Positions 4,686 to 7,195 of a stretch of DNA of 7,195 bases are shown piece after piece. Both the position numbers and the translations under genes were made by a program. A model generated the notes under the pieces. It worked only from the letters and a program-made list of their open reading frames with translations. It was not told the origin of the DNA and ran no database searches. Within the stretch, counting starts at the first letter, position 1. Every line of letters starts with the position of its first letter. The DNA comes from Candidatus Hydrogenedentota bacterium (GTDB lineage: Bacteria; Hydrogenedentota; Hydrogenedentia; Hydrogenedentiales; CAITNO01): the NCBI GenBank assembly GCA_903922535.1, contig CAIXUF010000717.1, forward strand, positions 1 through 7,195. Direction: 5' to 3'.

Positions 4686-7175
4686 ATGGATAAAACGGAT
4701 ACGGCAGGCTTTTGGGTTGGAGTGTTGGTCGTAATCTGGGGCGTTAGCGCCGCCGCGCAGCTTTCGGACGCCGCTCTGGCCCGGTTGCAGGAAGAAGGGC
4801 AGGCAAAGGGATGGACCTTCCAGATGCGGCGCACGGAAGCGTCACGCCGCACTCCGGAGGAACTGGGCAGCATGCACTTGCCCGCCCCGGATGACCCCTA
4901 CTGGAAGTCGGCGTCCCAGCGACCCGCGCCGGACGGCAAGGCCAACCCGCCCGAATCATGGGACTGGCGCGCGCGGGGCGGCGTGACCGCAATCCGGGAT
5001 CAGGGCGGCTGCGGCAGTTGCTGGGCCTTCTCCACCCTGGGCGTGGTGGAGAGCGCCATCAAGATCCGCGACGGCGTGGAGGTGGACCTTTCGGAACAGC
5101 ACCTGCTGAGCTGCAACACGGCGGACTGGGGTTGTAGCGGTGCCGTCTGGGGCTATGCGTGGCTCATCAACAAACCCGACGCCTGTGGTCTTGTGGGCGC
5201 GGTGCTTGAGGCGGATTATCCGTACACTGGGGCGCGAACGGAATGCGCCTGCGCCGCGCCGCGCACCTACCGCATCCAGGACTACAGCTACGTCAACGGA
5301 CTCCAGCCGACCGTGCCGGAGATCAAGCAGGCCCTCATGGAGCACGGCCCGCTCGGCTGCTCGCTGTACACCAATTCGGCGTTCAGCGCTTACAGTGGCG
5401 GCGTATTCAACGCCAACGACAACCCGTCCGTGTTCGCCCTGGACCATGCCATCGTGATCGTCGGCTGGGACGACCGTCTGGGTGCCCACGGCGCGTGGAT
5501 CATCAAGAACTCCTGGGGGACGGACTGGGGCGAGAACGGATTCGGCAACATCGAATACGGCTGCAACCTGATCGGCTATGCGGCGAACTACGTGATTTAC
5601 GAGGGCAGCCAGTCGGGCGTGCAGGTTGCCCCGCTTTCGGGTTTCTCAGCCACCGGCCCGATGGGCGGACCGTTCACGCCCGCGGGCACCGTCTACTCCG
5701 TGACCAACGCGGGCGCGATCCCACTGCAATGGCAGGCCGTGCCGCCGTTCTGGATGGACGCATCCCCCTCCCGGGGCACACTGGCCCCCGGCGGTTCCGC
5801 CACGGTCACTGTGACCGTGAACACCTCGTCGACGACCGGCGGCATGCTGGGCGGCGACCTTGTGTTTCGCAACTACATCACGGGGCAGGAGCAGCGCCGC
5901 TGGATGTCGCTGACTCAGCCCAAGACATCGGTCTACTCGTTCAGCCTCGACACCGATCCGGGCTGGAGCACCACCGGCCAGTGGGCCTACGGCGTTCCGC
6001 AGGGCTTCAGCGGCGTGCACGGGGCGGACCCCGCCGCGGCCTTCACCGGCACCTCCATCTACGGCTACAATCTCGCCGGCTATTACGAAGACAATCTGGC
6101 GCCGCAATACCTGACCACCGCCGCGCTGGACTTCAGCAACTGGCAGGATGTGGAACTGCGTTTCCAGCGCTGGCTCGGTGTGGAGTCGTCGCACTGGGAC
6201 CATGCCGGCATTGAGGCCAGCGCCGACGGTGTTCACTGGACGTCCGTATGGACTTATGAAGGCGGCAATCTGGCCGAGTCCTCGTGGAGCCAGCAGGTGT
6301 GTGACCTGTCCTCGGTGGCCGACCGCCATGCAACGGTCCGCGTCCGCTGGGCCATGGGGCCCACCGACAGCGGCGACGGCTATGCGGGCTGGAATCTGGA
6401 CGATATCGAGTTCAGGGCAAACCCGAAGACAACGGAAACCGAGGGTGAGGGCGAGCCGGAGACCTGCGACGTGGATTCGCCCGCGAACATTTTCAACATG
6501 CTGCTCATGATCGCCGACAGCAACGGCGATCAGGCGCTGTCGCTGGCGGAAGTCTCCCTCTATGTCCCGGAAATCAGCGACTACTGGCATTTGTTCGACC
6601 TGAACCACGACGGCATACTGACCAAACGTGAATTCGCAAACAACCAACTGGTGCAGGGGTACCTGCCGAGCGTGGACGCCAACCAGGACAACCAGATTAC
6701 TCTTGAGGAACTGCATGCCCTCACCAATATCATCACTCCCGGCATGTTCACGCTGGTCGACAAGGACAACAGCGGCGCCATCGACTGCGGCGACCTGGGC
6801 TATGTGGTGCAGCAGCCCTGTCCCGAATGCGCCGAGTCGGGCGCGGCCCTCTTTGAACAGGGCAAGAATGCCTGTCTTGTCGTGCCGGGCGGAACCGCGG
6901 CCGGCACCGCCTACCAGTGGTCGAAAAACGGCGTGGGCACGCTGGTCGACGGCCGTTTCCGGGGCACCAATTGCGCGAACCTTGTGATTGACAGCCTTAC
7001 TCCCGGGGATTCCGGCACCTACACCTGCGAATATGGTCCGGGAAAATCCACCTATTCCAGAACCATCACGGTGGTGCAGAAGCTGCCGGCGTCGGGCGCA
7101 CTGGGTCTGGTCGTGCTGGCGCTCGCCGCGGCAGCCGGCGGCGCCCGGGTCATCCCGCGCCGTCGCCGCCCATGA
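4671..7175 (+). CDS. Secreted multidomain papain-like (C1A) cysteine peptidase with EF-hand, Ig-like and C-terminal anchor regions
   Basis: This 834-residue extracytoplasmic peptidase has, in order: a signal peptide (about 1-29, hydrophobic 13-29, AAA before Gln30); a short propeptide (about 30-93, with a GWTF motif); and a C1A catalytic domain (about 94-310). The catalytic domain contains oxyanion Gln111, nucleophile Cys117 (GCGSCWAFS), His259 (LDHAIVIVGW) and Asn280 (IKNSWG), so catalysis looks intact. Next come a BACON-like beta domain (about 317-412, Trp-rich with a GTLAPGGSATVTV core), a MAM-like jelly-roll (about 422-583, ending GWNLDDIEF) and an acidic linker EGEGEPE (591-597). Four EF-hand-type loops start at 616, 643, 669 and 697. 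An Ig-like domain follows (about 717-802, Cys735, Trp750, DSGTYTC to Cys786). The tail at 805-834 is LPASG, a hydrophobic segment, then RRRRP. The start is uncertain: ATG 4671 is used, but ATG 4686 has GGCGGA 7 nt upstream (829 residues). A TTG at 4557 is rejected because it precedes the promoter. The role is probably extracellular protein degradation on the cell surface. Confidence 0.92.
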   Translation: MADMAMDKTDTAGFWVGVLVVIWGVSAAAQLSDAALARLQEEGQAKGWTFQMRRTEASRRTPEELGSMHLPAPDDPYWKSASQRPAPDGKANPPESWDWRARGGVTAIRDQGGCGSCWAFSTLGVVESAIKIRDGVEVDLSEQHLLSCNTADWGCSGAVWGYAWLINKPDACGLVGAVLEADYPYTGARTECACAAPRTYRIQDYSYVNGLQPTVPEIKQALMEHGPLGCSLYTNSAFSAYSGGVFNANDNPSVFALDHAIVIVGWDDRLGAHGAWIIKNSWGTDWGENGFGNIEYGCNLIGYAANYVIYEGSQSGVQVAPLSGFSATGPMGGPFTPAGTVYSVTNAGAIPLQWQAVPPFWMDASPSRGTLAPGGSATVTVTVNTSSTTGGMLGGDLVFRNYITGQEQRRWMSLTQPKTSVYSFSLDTDPGWSTTGQWAYGVPQGFSGVHGADPAAAFTGTSIYGYNLAGYYEDNLAPQYLTTAALDFSNWQDVELRFQRWLGVESSHWDHAGIEASADGVHWTSVWTYEGGNLAESSWSQQVCDLSSVADRHATVRVRWAMGPTDSGDGYAGWNLDDIEFRANPKTTETEGEGEPETCDVDSPANIFNMLLMIADSNGDQALSLAEVSLYVPEISDYWHLFDLNHDGILTKREFANNQLVQGYLPSVDANQDNQITLEELHALTNIITPGMFTLVDKDNSGAIDCGDLGYVVQQPCPECAESGAALFEQGKNACLVVPGGTAAGTAYQWSKNGVGTLVDGRFRGTNCANLVIDSLTPGDSGTYTCEYGPGKSTYSRTITVVQKLPASGALGLVVLALAAAAGGARVIPRRRRP

Positions 7176-7195
7176 TTCCACCCGCGGGACCTTTG

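Noticed and set aside
5646..7181. 511-residue minus-strand open frame opposite the peptidase
   Set aside because: It shadows the peptidase third-position GC bias and shows no domain, signal peptide or plausible ribosome site. It spans conserved BACON-, MAM-, EF-hand- and Ig-like coding on the + strand.
7181..7188. CCCGCGGG palindrome after the peptidase stop
   Set aside because: An 8-base self-complementary GC string without a loop or T-tract, and the window ends 7 bases later. It is not evidence of a terminator or site.
1..7195. CRISPR arrays, tRNA/rRNA genes, integrase attachment sites
   Set aside because: No regularly spaced repeats, no tRNA-like cloverleaf or rRNA signature and no integrase were seen in reading both strands.

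Overview
The window is GC-rich and densely coding, and every supported gene lies on the + strand. It looks like a chromosomal segment of a free-living Gram-negative-type bacterium. The best lineage hint is the large secreted peptidase. It has an EGEGEPE linker, a run of EF-hand loops, an Ig-like domain and a short-motif/TM/RRRR tail. I associate this protein style with Hydrogenedentota, Lentisphaerota and Planctomycetota, but that is an inference from memory and not a placement.

Layout: (1) Positions 3-131 hold the C-terminal end of an ISL3-type transposase cut by the window edge, with a possible IS right end near 150. (2) Positions 264-4481 hold a three-component sugar ABC importer of the ribose/xylose (CUT2) class: a periplasmic binding lipoprotein, a double-domain ATPase whose GTG start overlaps the preceding stop by 4 nt, and an RbsC-type permease. 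(3) Between the ATPase and the permease, in the same direction, sits a complete MntA-HepT pair (2828-3491): a minimal nucleotidyltransferase antitoxin and a HEPN RNase toxin, overlapping by 11 nt. A consensus extended -10 element starts at the first base after the ATPase stop codon, and a perfect 6-bp hairpin begins on the last base of the toxin gene. The module thus looks like a separately transcribed cassette, of lower GC than its flanks, placed inside the transporter operon. (4) Positions 4482-4670 are a promoter/leader region with two abutting TATAAT boxes (the first with an extended -10) and a cluster of mutually complementary ATGGC/GCCAT hexamers reaching into the start codon region. (5) Positions 4671-7175 encode an 834-residue secreted papain-like (C1A) cysteine peptidase with BACON-like, MAM-like, EF-hand and Ig-like domains and a C-terminal membrane/sorting tail.

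How the parts relate: binding protein, ATPase and permease should form one importer. No sugar kinase, isomerase or regulator is present to name the substrate. MntA is expected to inactivate HepT by AMPylating it. Its place inside the transporter operon means transcription of the permease either reads through the toxin-antitoxin genes or depends on their promoter. The peptidase appears to be an independent unit. The long open frames on the minus strand are taken as high-GC shadows.
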